Source: Pictodentalium vernedei
Lineage: Eukaryota; Mollusca; Scaphopoda; Dentaliida; Dentaliidae
Direction of reading: 5' to 3'
Assembly (NCBI GenBank): GCA_031216915.1
Contig: CM062294.1
Coordinates: 391,149,217 to 391,213,216 of the forward strand
Length of the DNA: 64,000 nt
This document shows, one piece after another, positions 24,045 through 36,326 of the stretch. The translations under genes and the position numbers were made by a program. Position 1 is the stretch's first letter; each line of letters starts with the position of its first letter. The notes under the pieces were generated by a model, which saw nothing but the letters and a program-made list of their open reading frames with translations, did not search any database and was not told where the DNA came from.

Positions 24045-25299
24045 AACTAGAGGTGTGACTGTCCCAGATGGGCCTGTCCATACCCCCTGCCATGATTATT
24101 CTAAGATGAAGAGGGACATAACTCTGGTCATAAATGTCTGATCAAAACTATAATTGCAGGTGCACAGTAGTGCTGAAATGGTTGGCTCATTTTTGTAACT
24201 GGCTAACCGTCGGGCATAACCGGATTTCAACCGGATAACTGTTAATTTCAACCGTTGATGTTGTTGCACTGTCTTCAATGCAAAATTGGTAAGGAAATGG
24301 TGAGAAAACAGTTCAAAACACAGCCACCTACCTGACTTCCGTATAACGTAAACACTAAACAAACGAAGTTTAACAAACACCATCGAGTGCCAACAGAATT
24401 ACAGAAATTGTGCAAACGATCGTTAACAATTTATAAGGCTGCAATTGCCCCACATAATACATCGTAACTGCGGTCACCTTGCTTTGCACATCTACAAAAA
24501 ACACGTTTATGAATGGGGAGGTGTCGTAACTGTCGTTGTCATGGATATCTTGATTCTTGTTGTTATCGTTCGTTTGAGCATGAGCAATTCCTGGTGTAAT
24601 CAATTTTTTTTTGAGATGCATGTTGACAGACAGAATGCAGGGTAATTCTCACGTGGGGCCCTGTGGGGAGGGGGGGGGGGGGGAATCAATAACTTTTCAA
24701 GGATGGAATCAAATTTAAGCACTATTTAAGTACTTTTCAAAGATTCTGATCACGATTTTCAAGGACTATTATAAGGTTCATATGAACTTACGAAGTTACG
24801 ATACCATGAACAATACAAAGAATTTCAGTCTCAAATGCATGAGTTTGGAGAACTAAACTAGCTAGATATATATTGTCCCTGAGTGCAGTAAAGCACCATC
24901 TGCAATGCTTTAAAAAATCTTTGCAGATGGTGGCTTGTTGCACTCACGATACCGGAGATCAAGCACTTTTCATGGATAAAACCAAATTCAAGAACTATGC
25001 AAGGAAGGATCCAAAATTCAAAGACATATCATTTAAATGGACACCCTGTACTTTGTGGAGAAGAGGCTTCAATGGTAAGTTGGTAACTCAAGTTACTCGA
25101 CCATTAATCGGGTTTATACGAAATGCCTAGTTTATCATAACATTCAATGTTCTTTTATGAATTTAATTTCAACAAATATTCAAATAAAGCAAACATGTGA
25201 CTCATGAATCATAACTCTTGAATAGTGATAGTCTTAATAATTTTTTTTTTTTGATTCGAACACAGTTCAATGGCAACACATTAAATGTCACACTATACT

Positions 25300-25530
25300 A
25301 CCATAGTAGTAGGCATGGTTGGCATCAGGGAAGAGTCAGCCGGGGCTACAGCCCCTTTGTTGGCAAGGCCTAGCCTCTGAATGATGGTTGTATACTGCCC
25401 CTCTTCCACCACAGGGCTTGAGCCTGGGCAGTACATAGGTGTTTTACAGAGGTTAGGCCTTGCTGATGAGGGGGCTGCAGCCCTGGCTGATCCTCCCGTG
25501 GCACCGCCACTGGTACTATGCTTAGTATTG
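25300..25530. repeat. Foldback inverted repeat inside the hAT element
   Basis: The best-matched arm, 25335-25380 (starting TCAGCCGGGGCTACAGCCCC), pairs with 25452-25498 read in reverse. Weaker similarity extends outward to about 25300 and 25530. It could be a nested MITE in the non-coding part of the hAT. No target duplication was identified. Confidence 0.7.
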
Positions 25531-25639
25531 TATTCAGTAGGCCATATAAGGTCCAAACTCCAAAGTTGACTAAAAAGTGTAAAATACAAATACATGTATT
25601 GTATTTTCCCAATTTTGACTATGAAGATGAACTTAGTCT

Positions 25640-28085
25640 ACACCGGGGCTGCCGGGCATCATCAGTAAGCTTGGAACTGACTCACTGGCAGCAGTCACAT
25701 TACTATTTGCCTGACCACCCTGCATCGCCTCAACTGTTATTTATTTATTGATGTTTAAGGTCACATATTTATGCACAATGGCTAATCATGACCGTGACAG
25801 TTTTTCGGGTGGAGGAAGCCGGAGTACCCGGAGAGAACCACCGAGCAACGACGAGCAGCTGCCAGCTCCCCAACATCGTAACTCCGCACTGCAGCACAGG
25901 CAGGGTTAGATTGGTTGAAGACATGCGTACCATCGACATGCAGTACGCCTTAGTTCACGGCGTCATCGTGCCCCCACGCGGGCAATGAAGATGAAGTGTC
26001 TTGCCCAAGGACACAACGCAGTTGCCGCAGGGGAGATTCGAACCGAGGACCTGCCTCAACTGTTACAATGTCAGAAGCTTTATTGTCAAGTTTGGGCTCG
26101 GATTCTTCAATATCAATTGGTAATGGCGACCTTTTGCAAAGATATTCGCGAATGAAAATTAACTCGTCAACTGTGTCAGAGTCTAGGCTGCCTCGTTTCT
26201 TCGTGGCAGTGTTGCCCTCTACTGAAAACACACGCTCAGATGGAACAGAGGTCCCTGGTATTCCTAAATAGCCACGGGCTAGAGCTGCAACCTGAGGGAA
26301 CATGTCAGAATTCATGTGCCACCAATCATTTGGTGAGATGTTTGGTGATGTTTTGGTTTCCATAAAGGCCTTTAACTCATCGCGAACATCAATCTCTGAT
26401 TCCTGACTATCACCTGCACGGCCTTCATCATAATATTCTCCTAACAGATACTTCATTGCCATGTTTGACCGTTCAAGTTTAGATTGCTTTACCTTTGGCA
26501 AGAACTCACGAACGATCATTGTCGATGTTGAACTTGCTGTTTCCCTGGGACCTTCATCGGCAGGCTGCCTGAGTGTATTACTATCATTTCCACTGGACTC
26601 ACTCACGGTGGACTGACTAGAGGCTGTACTTGCTGTGAATGTTGTCATTCCAGCATCACTGTCGCACGTTGCACTCGTTGCTGTGTCTTTAAATTGGCTC
26701 GGTTCACTGGATTGTTGCTTGCTCAACAGGGAAACTATTCCATCAAAAACAGTTTTCCGTTGACCATCCTTGAGAAACGGCAGGTTCTTATACTGTGGGT
26801 CCAATGCAGCGGTAAATGATAATTGGTTCTTCAGACAAGTTGTCTAAGAAGTAGCGTTTTTTCAAATCAGCTAAAACCTTTTTTTTTTTTAAAGTCTTTG
26901 AGCACTTTTGGATCGCCTTCAATATCGGCAAGATGTACCTTGAGCAAACCGCACACGACTGGATAAACCATGCTCAGCATTGGGAATTCCTCACTGCATA
27001 GTGAAGTTGTGGCCATTTGGAGCGACTTCAAGAATGGCGTGATAACTTCTATTGTACGCCAAATGTCGTCACTGAGTTCCAAAGCACATGGACGTGTCAT
27101 TTCAGGGTCCAGAATCACTGCAAGTACTGGCAATCTCTGTTCTAAGAGCCTCTCAAACATTGCATATGTTGAATTCCAACACATTGATACGTCTTGCATC
27201 AAATTCTTCTCTCGTTTTTTCATTTGTTTCTGATGAGTTTTGAGTTCTGCTGTGGCAACATTTGACTTCTTGAAATGTGTAACAAGATGCCTAGCACCAC
27301 CAATTGCATGGGCTATCGTGCTGATGCCTAAGCCGGCATTTACGCTCAGTTGCAGGGTGTGTCCAAAGCAGCGAATGTGTGTAAATTCAAGTTTACGAAC
27401 ACATGCCACGGTATTTGAACCATTATCTGTGGTAATTGCGGATATTTTATCATCATGAATATGAAACTCTTTGAGTATTTGTCGAATTTCTTCAGCCAAG
27501 TTTACAGCAGTATGACGATCACTGAGCTCCCTCGTACACAATACTTGGTTATGAATGTTCCATTTTGAATCAAGGTAATGAATTGTTACAGTTACATAAC
27601 TCTCTGTCGCGCAACTAGTCCAGCAATCAGTGGTGATTGCGACAGTAGGGGGGTATGTAATTCCTCAATGAGACTAGCTTTAGCTCCTTCGTAAAATAAC
27701 TTCAGATATTTACGCACTGTTGTATGGCAGGGGACATCATAGCTTGGGTTCAACAAATTAACAACTTTGCAACAACCCTCTCCATTCACAACACTAAATG
27801 GTCTTATATCAGTTTCACACCATTCCACAATTGCCCTAGTTATTTCATTCCATTTAGCTTTTGACATTGCTTTCAGTTTTGTAAAGTTCAAAGTTGATGG
27901 AATCTTCCGAGAGCTGGTAGAACTGGTCTGAGAACCACCGCTTGTCGAAGCAGCAGAGTGAGCAGACCTGCTGTCGGGTTTGCGGGGCTCCAGCGCATGT
28001 TTTTTTCTGGATGTGTTGCTTCATGTTCGATGTTGATCCCGAGTACACAAACTTTGTTTTGCAGAGCATACACTCTGCAAACTTC
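25640..28085 (-). pseudogene. hAT transposase (BED finger, ZBED-like), frameshifted
   Basis: Order on the minus strand: a BED-type zinc finger (CMLCKTKF, then KQHIQKK and H), an N-terminal segment, the first catalytic region TTDCWTS, a second TTDNGSN, CFGHTLQLSVN, CWNSTYAMFERL, ALDPQYKNLPFL, and the C-terminal dimerisation domain (DWWHMNSDMF, TSVPSERVFS, FIREYL). In hATs the catalytic triad is Asp-Asp-Glu, and the two TD motifs and the SER motif fit that. The frame shifts near 28000-28006 (T7), 27648-27653 (G6), 26879-26890 (T12), and again just before the LDPQY motif. Three of these are homopolymers, so sequencing error is a real alternative to decay. A SINE cuts the C-terminal tail. Confidence 0.9.
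25740..26052 (-). mobile_element. tRNA-derived SINE inserted at the 3' end of the hAT transposase
   Basis: A 13-bp target duplication GCCTCAACTGTTA at 25727-25739 and 26053-26065. The head is truncated just upstream of the B box. It replaces the last part of the transposase frame; without it the frame would run on to a stop near 25638. Confidence 0.93.
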
Positions 28086-29471
28086 TTTTAACTGACTGTA
28101 TCGTCGATTAGGACGAACTGTCCCCAAACATCCGACTTTCTTTTCTCCATAAATAATAAATTTTACTTTTGGAACCGTGATGTAACTGATGTTGGAATTT
28201 GAACTGGCTGTATCTACTACCAAGATTAACCTCACTACTGATAACTGCAGTAAAAAATTTAAAATGCAACCAGCGGACAGATGATGTCATGCGACTTTCA
28301 AATAAAGCGAAAGATTGTTTTGATCTTTTTCCGACGTTCATTTCAAAAACATGAAAGACTTCATGACTCTTTGAAGTCTGATTGGCATATGGAAATGTAT
28401 TTTTGATTGTCTATAATTGAGCTGTAGCAATTGGCCTTTCAACTTTCAAGCATCAACAGTCATCAAGTACACATCATTGTAAATGGACAAATGTTTGGTA
28501 GCTTTGGCGATGCTTGCGCCGGCAAAAGAATTCTAACGTTTGGCAGTCCAATACGATTTATTTTCCCTGACGGTATCCCGTCAACTATAGGTATAGCAGT
28601 TAACGGTTGACAGCTATTCCAACCGGTTATCCGGCTAACCGTTTCAGCCCTAGTGCACAGGTTCCCATGGTAGTGAATATCCATACCAAGTTTCAAAGGA
28701 ATCAACCCATAAACATACAAGAAAATCTCAGGACAAAATTCAGGCAAGACGAAGAGGGGTACAACTCTGGTAAAAAAAAAAGTCAGATCACAACTATAAT
28801 CACAGGTGCACAGGTTCCCATGGTAGTGAAAGTCCATACCAAATTTCAAAGAATTGACCCATAAACATTAGAGAAAATCTCCGGACAAAATTAATTATTC
28901 TATGACGAAAAGGGGCATAACTCTGGCAAAAAATTCCGATCAAAACTATAATTGCTGGTGCTCAGGTTCCCGTGGTAGTGAACATCCATACCAGGTTTCA
29001 AAGGAATCGACCTATAAACATCAGAGAAAATCTCCGGACAAAATTAATTATTCAAAGATGAAAGGGGGCATAACTCTGACAAAAAAAAGTCTGACCAAAA
29101 CTATAATAACTGGTGCACAGGTTCCAATGGTAGAGAATATCCATACCAAGTTTCAAAGGAATCGAGCCAAAAACATCTGAGAAAATCTCAGGACAAAATT
29201 CAAGCATTCTAAGACATGTGAAAAAGGGGCATAACTCGGGCAAAAATAGTCCGCCCGGAACTATAATCGCAGGTGCACAGGTGCCCATGGTGGTGAGCAT
29301 TCACACCAAATTTCGATGACAGTGGTCCATAAACGTCTGAGAAAATCTCCGGACAAAATTATGTCTAAGAATGGACGGACAGACAAGATGATTCCAGTAT
29401 CCCCCCTACCCCCCTCTCCCCCCCCCCCCCAAACTGCAATAGGGGGGGGGGGGAGGTGTGACAGGGGGTAC

Positions 29472-29665
29472 AAAAAAACAGAGGCTCAAGTGAGCCTAAA
29501 ACGGTCACCTGGCTCAAATTGTCAAAACAGAGGAGTGTATCAGCGTATGATCATATGAGCTGCAGCAAGAGCAATTTTTTTGATTTGTTATGACATGACC
29601 AAAGTCAACTTTTTGGCTATTCATTTCTGCTGATCCTAGCAAACTCTGTTCTGTGAAGTATTAAA
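29472..29665 (+). mobile_element. Family C 5' end fragment
   Basis: The sequence GAGGCTCAAGTGAGCCTA forms the 5' hairpin, followed by CGGTCACCTGG. It is interrupted or ended by a family A element at 29666. Confidence 0.5.
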
Positions 29666-31000
29666 CAAGAGGCCCCAAGGGGCCTGAGGGCACTCACCTG
29701 ACATGGTAGCCTAAATATCAACCCAGAGAAATGATTTCAACAAGTTGCATCTGCTCCTCCTAAGAAAAGCTTATACCAAATATCCAAAGATTCTGACCAG
29801 TGGATCTAAAAAAACAAGAAGATTTTTAAAGAATATTCCTCATATTGAACTAAGTTATAATTCGGGCTCCCACAGGGAGCCCATATATGAACCCAGGGCC
29901 TTGGCTTTAACAAACTTAAATCTCACCCCCCTAAGAATGCTGCACAACAAATATCAAAACATTCCGACTGCTGAATCTGAAGAAGATTTTTAAAGAAAAT
30001 TCCTTATTTTGAACTAAGTTACAATTCAAGCTCCCACAGTGAGTAAAAATGTAGACCTAGGAACAAGGCTTGAACAAACTTGAATCTCACCCCCCTAAGG
30101 ATGCTGCATATCAAATATCAAAACATTCCAACTGCTGGATCTGAAGAAGATTTTTAAAGAATATTCCTCATTTTGAACTAAGTTATAATTCGGGCTTCCA
30201 CAGTGAGCCCAAATATGAACACAGGGACTTGGCTTGAACAAACTTGAATCTCACCCTCCTAAGCATGGTGCATACCCAATATCAAAAGATTCTGCCTGCT
30301 GAATCTTGAGAAGAAGATTTTCAAAGAAATTTGCCTGAAATACACTAAGTTTTTTTTTTACAAATATGCTGACTCAGCATTTTTTCAAACGCCCCTACAG
30401 AACACCCTAACACAACCGATGGCCGTTTTTTTTAAAATCCATTTTACCGGTCAAAAGGATGCTTCATACCAAATAACAGTTCCGTGCAGTTTGGAAAATA
30501 TGGGCATTTGAATTTTTTCTATTTTTAGCCCCTGGGGTGCCCACGGGGCAACGGAATTTTTTTTTTTGGGCATCAATCAAGTACTTTGGACCCACTTATG
30601 CTACATGCCAAATTTGGTTCAAATCAGCCCATCGGTTCTTGAAATGTGCCCACAGAGAGCCCAAATATTGATCTACCAACTTCTCATGAACATACTTTAA
30701 TCTTCAACATCAAAGAGTGTTACATACCATATATCAAGGCAATCTCTCGGATGGTTCATGAGAAGAAGATTTTTAAAGATTTTAAGGCTTTGGCATCATT
30801 GCACAGAGCCTGAAGAAGGCAGCTGCTCCATTTGAACAAAATAGAAAGGGTATACCCCAGGGATGGTTTGTGCAATATAGGTTTGAGTTTGGCTGAATGT
30901 CTGTGGAGAAGAAGCCAGGTTTGCAAAAGTTAATGGATGACGAACGACAGGCGCCAAGTGATGGCAATACCTCACACTGACTTGCAGTCAGGTGAGCTAA
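29666..31000 (+). mobile_element. Family A element, complete (1.3 kb)
   Basis: 5' CAAGAGGCCCCAAGGGGCC with GCACTCACCTGAC, four monomers, the ATGCTGACTCAGCAT tail hairpin near 30367, and the 3' hairpin CACTGACTTGCAGTCAGGTG followed by AGCTAA. Confidence 0.8.
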
Positions 31001-31385
31001 TAAAATAAATAAGAGGAGCACATCAGAGATGCAGTCATCGAGTTGTGGTGGCAATTTGAGTGTTGCATGTCTATAACCGGGTTAAAGTTATAATGCTAAG
31101 TTCAGAATTCGTAACTAGAGTCACTAAAGAGCCTGTAATCGCTCACCTGGCAGAACTACATATAACAAGAAGGATGCCAACGCCCTATAGCTCACCAACA
31201 TTCCTCTTTGATAGTAACTTTGGCAAACACAAGAACTGTATCAAACAGGCTCATAACATGCGACAAAGCTGACCTAAACACAACCTCTTAACAGTAAAAC
31301 ACAGAAACTGACATAAACACTAAGTTAAACATAAAATTCTGAGCTAAACAGAAAACTAAACGTAAGTAAAAAGTGAGCTAATAAA
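31001..31385. other. Short unique stretch with a family C-like 5' end
   Basis: At about 31114-31150 the sequence CTAGAGTCACTAAAGAGCC is followed by CGCTCACCTGGC, like the starts at 29478 and 35656. Nothing else is recognised. Confidence 0.4.
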
Positions 31386-33139
31386 CAAGAGGCCCCAGGG
31401 GGCCTTGGGCTCTCATCGAATGTTCCATACTGTTAAGACACAAATTTTATCAAAAGCTATTCTTAAGGTACTACAGAGTAAATCTATACTCTCTGTGGAG
31501 CTAAAACATCAACAGGACTGAATGGGACAATGCTGCTGATCAAATATCAAAAGATTCTGCATGATGGTTCTGAAGAAGATTTTTAAAGAATTTTCCTTGA
31601 ATTGCACAAAGTCAACATTCACGCCCCCATAGTGAACCCCAATATTGATCAAAAGACTCAATTTGAACAAACATGAATCCAACCCATACCAAGATGCTGC
31701 ATACCGAATATCTAAAGATTCTGCCCACTGGTTCTGGTGAAGAAGATTGTTAAAGATTTTTTCTTAAATTGCACTAAGTAAAAATTCACACCTCCATAGA
31801 GATCCCCAATATTGAACGGGAGATTCAATTTGAGCAAACTTGAATCAGACCCATACCAAGATGCTGTATACCAAATATCAAAAGATTCTGCCCATCGGTT
31901 CCGGAAAAGAAGATTTTTAAGGAAATTTTCTTAAACTGCACTAAGTAAATATTCACACCCTTTAGTGAGCCCTAATATTGATCGAGGGTCTCAATTTGAA
32001 CAAACTTGAATCAGACCCATACCAAGATGCTGTATACCAAATATCCAAAGATCCTGCCCATTGGTTCTGGAGAAGATTTTTAAATTTTTTTTCTTAAATT
32101 ACACTAAGTAAAATTTCAGGTCCCCATAGTGAGCCCCAAAATTGATCAAGTGACTCCATTTGAACAAACTTGAATCAGACCCACACCAAGATGCTGTATA
32201 CCAAATATCAAAAGATTCTGCCCACTGGTTCTGAAGAAGATTTTTCCTTAAATTGCACTAAGGGAATATTCATGGCCCTATAGGGAGCCCTAATACTGAT
32301 CAAGGGAATCAATTTGAACAAACTTGAATCAGACCCATACCAAGATGCTGCATACCAAATATCAAAAGATTCCGACCATTGATTCTGGAGAAGATTTTTA
32401 AAGAATTTTTCTTAAATTGCACTAAGTAAACATTCACGCCCCCTTAGTGAATATTGGTTGAGGGATTCGATTTGAACCAGACCCATACCAAGATGCTGCA
32501 TACCAAGTATCAAAAGATTCTGCCCACTGGTTTTGGAGAAGACGATTTTTTAATAATTTTTCTATAATTCATATGGTGCTATCCGAATTATGCCCCATAC
32601 AGAGCCCCCAAGGGACGTGGCAATTTCATTTGAACATTTATTTATTTATTGATGTTTAAGGTCACATATTTATGCACAATGGCTAATCATGACCGTGACA
32701 GTTTTACGGGTGGAGGAAGCCGGAGTACCCGGAGAGAACCACCGAGCAACGACGAGCAACTGCCAGCTCCCCAACATCGTAACTCTCGTTAGAATGGTTG
32801 GAGACATGTGCACCACTGACGTGCAGTACGCCTTAGTACACAGCGTCATCGTGCCCTCATGCAGGCAAAGGAGATGAAGTGTCTTGCCCAAGGACACAAC
32901 GGGGTTGCCGCAGGTGGGATTCGAACCGAGGACCTCTCGGTTTGCAGCCTGCACCTCTACCTACTGAGCCACCGCGCTCCCCTTCATTTGAACAAACATG
33001 AATTGCCATATAGTAATGAACATCCACATGAAGTTTCGTGAAAATTGGACCAGAGGTTTCAGAGAAGTCGTTTGAAAAATGTTCACGACGATGGACGACG
33101 GACAGCAAGTGATAAGTTGAGCTCCCTTTGGTGAGCTAA
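31386..33139 (+). mobile_element. Family A element with SINE insertion
   Basis: 5' CAAGAGGCCCCAGGGGGCC. Monomers are of a diverged type (phrases CTTGAATCAGACCCATACCA and CTGCCCACTGGTTCTGG). The second tail type (TATGGTGCTATCCGAATTATG) leads to GCTCCCTTTGGTGAGCTAA at 33139. Confidence 0.75.
32647..32992 (-). mobile_element. tRNA-derived SINE, full-length
   Basis: A 12-bp target duplication TTCATTTGAACA at 32635-32646 and 32993-33004. The head at the right end contains GGGAGCGCGGTGGCTCAGTA and the B box GGTTCGAATCC on the minus strand, and the left tail is ATTTATTTATTG. Confidence 0.95.
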
Positions 33140-34434
33140 AAATACCTCATATTGACTAAGTTATGATTCAGGCTCCAAATATGGACCCAGGGACTTGGCT
33201 TTAACAAACTTGAGTTTGTTAAAGCCAAGTCCCTGGGTCCATATTTGGGCTCACTGTGGGAGCTTGAATTGTAACTTAGTTTGAAATGAGGAATTTTCTT
33301 AAAAAATCTTCTTCTCCCCGAGTGAGCCCAAATATGGACCTAGGGGCATGGCTTGAACAAACCTGAATCTCACCCCAGTAAGGATGCTGCATACCAAATA
33401 TCAAAACATTCTGACTGCTGGATCTGAAGAAGAAGATTTTTAAAGAAAATTCCTCATTTGAATAAGTTATAATTCGGGCTACCACAGTGAGCCCAAATAT
33501 GAACCCAGGGACTTGGCTTGAACAAACTTGAATTTCACCCCACTAAGCCTGCTGCATACCCAATATCAAATCATTCTGCCTGTTGGATCTTGAGAAGAAG
33601 ATTTTTAAAGAAATTTGCCTGAAATGCACTAAGTTCGAAATCGGGCTCAGATCCACCCTACAATATTGCATACCAAATATCAAAAGATTCTGCCTGCTGG
33701 ATCTGGAGAAGAAGATTTTTTAATCTTTTTCCCATTGCCTACAGTGTTAAAAAGTGCTGACTCAGCACTTTTTCAAAGTCCTGAAAAAAGTACCTTGTGT
33801 TCAAACCGATAGGGATTTTTTTTAACCATTCTATTCTACTGGATAAAAGTAAGCTTTATACAAAATAAGAATTCTCTGTGCCGTGTAGTTTTGGAGGTAT
33901 GGCAGTTTTAAGGTTTTTCCTATTTTTAGCTCCCGAGGTTCCCACGGGGCAATGAGAAAAAAAATTTTTGCATCAATCAACTACTTATGTCCCATTATCA
34001 TCTCATATCAAATTTGGTTCAAATCGACCTCACAGTTCAGAAAATAGAAATTTTAGGCGTGGCCAAAATTTTTGCCCCTCCCATAACGAAGGCAAATAAT
34101 GCCCGACAAACTTGTCTTCAACAAATTTGATTCTAAACCTCAAAAGGAAGCTGCATACCAAATATCAAGTCTCTGCTACTGCTGGTTCATGAGAAGATTT
34201 TCAAAGATTTTGGTGCCCCTTGGGAGCGTGGCCCCACCAAGAAGGAGGGAGGGGCAACTTCATTTGAACAAATCTGAATTAACATTAGGTAATAAACATT
34301 TACTCAACATTTGAAAAATATTGGGCCAGTGGTTTCTTCGGAGAAGTTGGTTTTGTAAAGTTTACGCCGGACGACACCGGACGGACGGAAAGCGATTAGT
34401 AAAGCTCACCTTGAGCTTTGCTCAGGTGAGCTAA
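33140..34434 (+). mobile_element. Family A element, 5'-truncated, with a perfect palindrome
   Basis: Starts in mid-monomer. It contains the palindrome at 33175-33248, then normal monomers, the GTGCTGACTCAGCAC tail hairpin near 33755, a GGACGGACGG tract and the hairpin CTTGAGCTTTGCTCAGGTGA ending GCTAA at 34434. Confidence 0.7.
33175..33248. repeat. Perfect 36-bp palindrome with 2-bp spacer
   Basis: The left arm 33175-33210 begins CCAAATATGGACCCAGGG and ends ACAAACT; the right arm 33213-33248 is its exact reverse complement; TG separates them. It consists of two family A half-monomers head to head. It could be a true inversion or an assembly fold-back artefact. Confidence 0.97.
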
Positions 34435-35538
34435 AAAAAAAAAAAAAATTTTTGTCTTAAAATTGACCGAAACGCATAAAAAACAAAAAAAAAAAAATTC
34501 CGGATTTTAGTCCAAAATTTCTAAGTCCGGAACGGGACCCCAAATTTTCAGCCTAAATATGAACCCAGGGACTTGGCTTGAACAAACTTGAATCTCACCT
34601 CCCTAAGGATGCTGCATACCAAATATCAAAAGATTCTTATTGGTAGATCTGAAGAAGAAGATTTTTTAAAAAATATTCCACATACTGCACAAATTTAAAC
34701 ATTTGGGCACCCATAGAGAGCCCAAATATAGACCCAGGGAATTGATTTCAATAAACATGTGAAACAATCTTCCAAAGATGTTATATGTGAAATCTGAAAG
34801 CTTTTGGAGCAGTGGTTTGGGAGAAAAGTAGTCTTTTATGTTTTTCCCCATTACCCCATTACCCGGACTCCGCACTTTTTCAAAGTCCCAGAAAAGTACC
34901 CCATGATAAAACCGATAGCAATTTTTTTTATCATTCCATTCTGTTGGTCCTAAGGAAGCTTCACACCAAATAAGAATTCTCAGTGCCGGGTAGTTTTGGA
35001 GATATGGGCATTTTAATTGTTTTCTATTTTTAGCTCCTGTGGTTCCCATGGGGCGACAGGAAAATTTTTTTCTGCATAAATTAAGTACTTATGACCCAAT
35101 AAGCCCTCCTCAAATTTGGTCAAAATCTGCCTCTCGGTTTGGAAAAGAGAAATTTTTGGGAGGGGCAAATATTCTTGCCCCTCCCATAACGACAGCAAAT
35201 ATAGCCCAACAAACTTCTCTTGAACAAATCTGAGTCTACGCCTCAAAAGGAAGCTGCACACCAAATATATCAAGTCTCTGCTACTGCTGGTTCATGAGTA
35301 GAAGATTTTTTAAGATTTCAGCACACGTTTTGGGTGTGGCCCTAACAAGGGGCGAGCGCAACTTGATTTGAACAAAATCAAATTGCGATGTCATAAACTA
35401 TTATCTCAAATATCAATTAAATTGGTTCAGTGGTTTGGGAGGAGAAGATGCAAACACCATGTTCACGGACGACGGACGACAGACGACGGACAGTGAGTAA
35501 TCACTTTCGCTCTCCTGACTGAAAGTCAGGTGAGCTAA
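34435..35538 (+). mobile_element. Family A element, 5'-truncated
   Basis: After A-rich and unusual sequence (34435-34550) come two monomers, the tail, an ACGGACGACGGACGACAG tract and the 3' hairpin CTCTCCTGACTGAAAGTCAGG ending TGAGCTAA. The 3' motif GTCAGGTGAGC is the exact complement of the GCTCACCTGAC found at family A 5' ends. Confidence 0.75.
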
Positions 35539-36326
35539 TAAAAAAAACACTGAATTACCAAAATGACCACACACTTCACTTGAATGCAATATCCATGCAT
35601 CTGCTGGCCACTGTCAGTAAGTTCTATATAATATATGTTTGAATGGAATTAAAAACTAGAGGCTCAAGAGAGCCTAAAACATTCACCTGGACCAAGTTAT
35701 CCTAAACTGTAAGGGTTATGGCTATGGAGAAAATGTAATCTGAATGAACCATTTGACAGATTTGCCAGCAATTTTTTTGTCCAATTGTTTCAACTGCTCA
35801 GAAGAAAGCTTCATACCAAATACAAAATCTCTAGTCCGTGCAGTTTGGGAAATATCGGACATTTCATTTTTTTTCTATTTTTAGTGCCAGGTGTTCCCAC
35901 GGGGAACCACAAAAAATTTTGGGGCATGAATGAAGTATTTAGGGTCAACTAATGCCACATATAAAATTTGGTTCAAATTGCTCCATTGGTTCTTGAAATA
36001 GAAATTTTCAGGTGAGCTCAAGTGAGTCCATCCCCTGGAGAGCCCAAATACGGACCTATCAACTTTCTTTGAACAACTTTTAATCTTGAACACCAGAGGA
36101 AGTTTCATACCAAATATCAAAGCATTCCCACTTGTGGTTCATGAGAAGATGATTTTTAATGAATTTCATGATACTTGGGCATAAGCCCAAGCCCAAAAAG
36201 GGCAGACCCCATTTGAACAAAACTAAAACAGAATACCCCCAAGATGATGTGGCCCATATATGTTTCAATTTGGGCCATTGTTTTGTGAAAAGATATTTTT
36301 AAAAATAGGCCGATGAAATCGTCAGA
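35539..36326 (+). mobile_element. Family C element fragment
   Basis: From 35656: ACTAGAGGCTCAAGAGAGCC hairpin, then ATTCACCTGG. The interior shares the family A tail phrases (CTATTTTTAGTGCC, TTCATGAGAAGATGA). No clear 3' hairpin is seen before family D begins. Positions 35539-35655 are unassigned AT-rich DNA. Confidence 0.5.

Larger units (their letters stand above)
24168..28652 (-). mobile_element. Complete hAT DNA transposon (4485 bp)
   Basis: An exact 8-bp target duplication GTGCACAG flanks it (24160-24167, 28653-28660). The terminal inverted repeats TAGTGCTGAAATGGTTGGC and its partner agree at 16 of 19 positions. Subterminal AACCGG-type motifs are repeated at both ends, as is usual for hATs. 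The transposase is on the minus strand. A SINE and a foldback repeat lie inside. Confidence 0.95.
24045..29471 (+). mobile_element. Family E hairpin-ended element, split by a hAT transposon
   Basis: The 5' side has a small palindrome CCCAGATGGG (24063-24072) then TACCCCCTG (24081-24089). After the hAT insertion, five monomers of about 152-160 bp follow (28661, 28813, 28965, 29121 and 29281 share the phrase GTTCCCATGGTAGTGAA or variants). Then come a GGACGGACAGACAAG tract and a C-rich/G-rich hairpin ending CAGGGGGTAC, the complement of the 5' motif. Confidence 0.7.
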
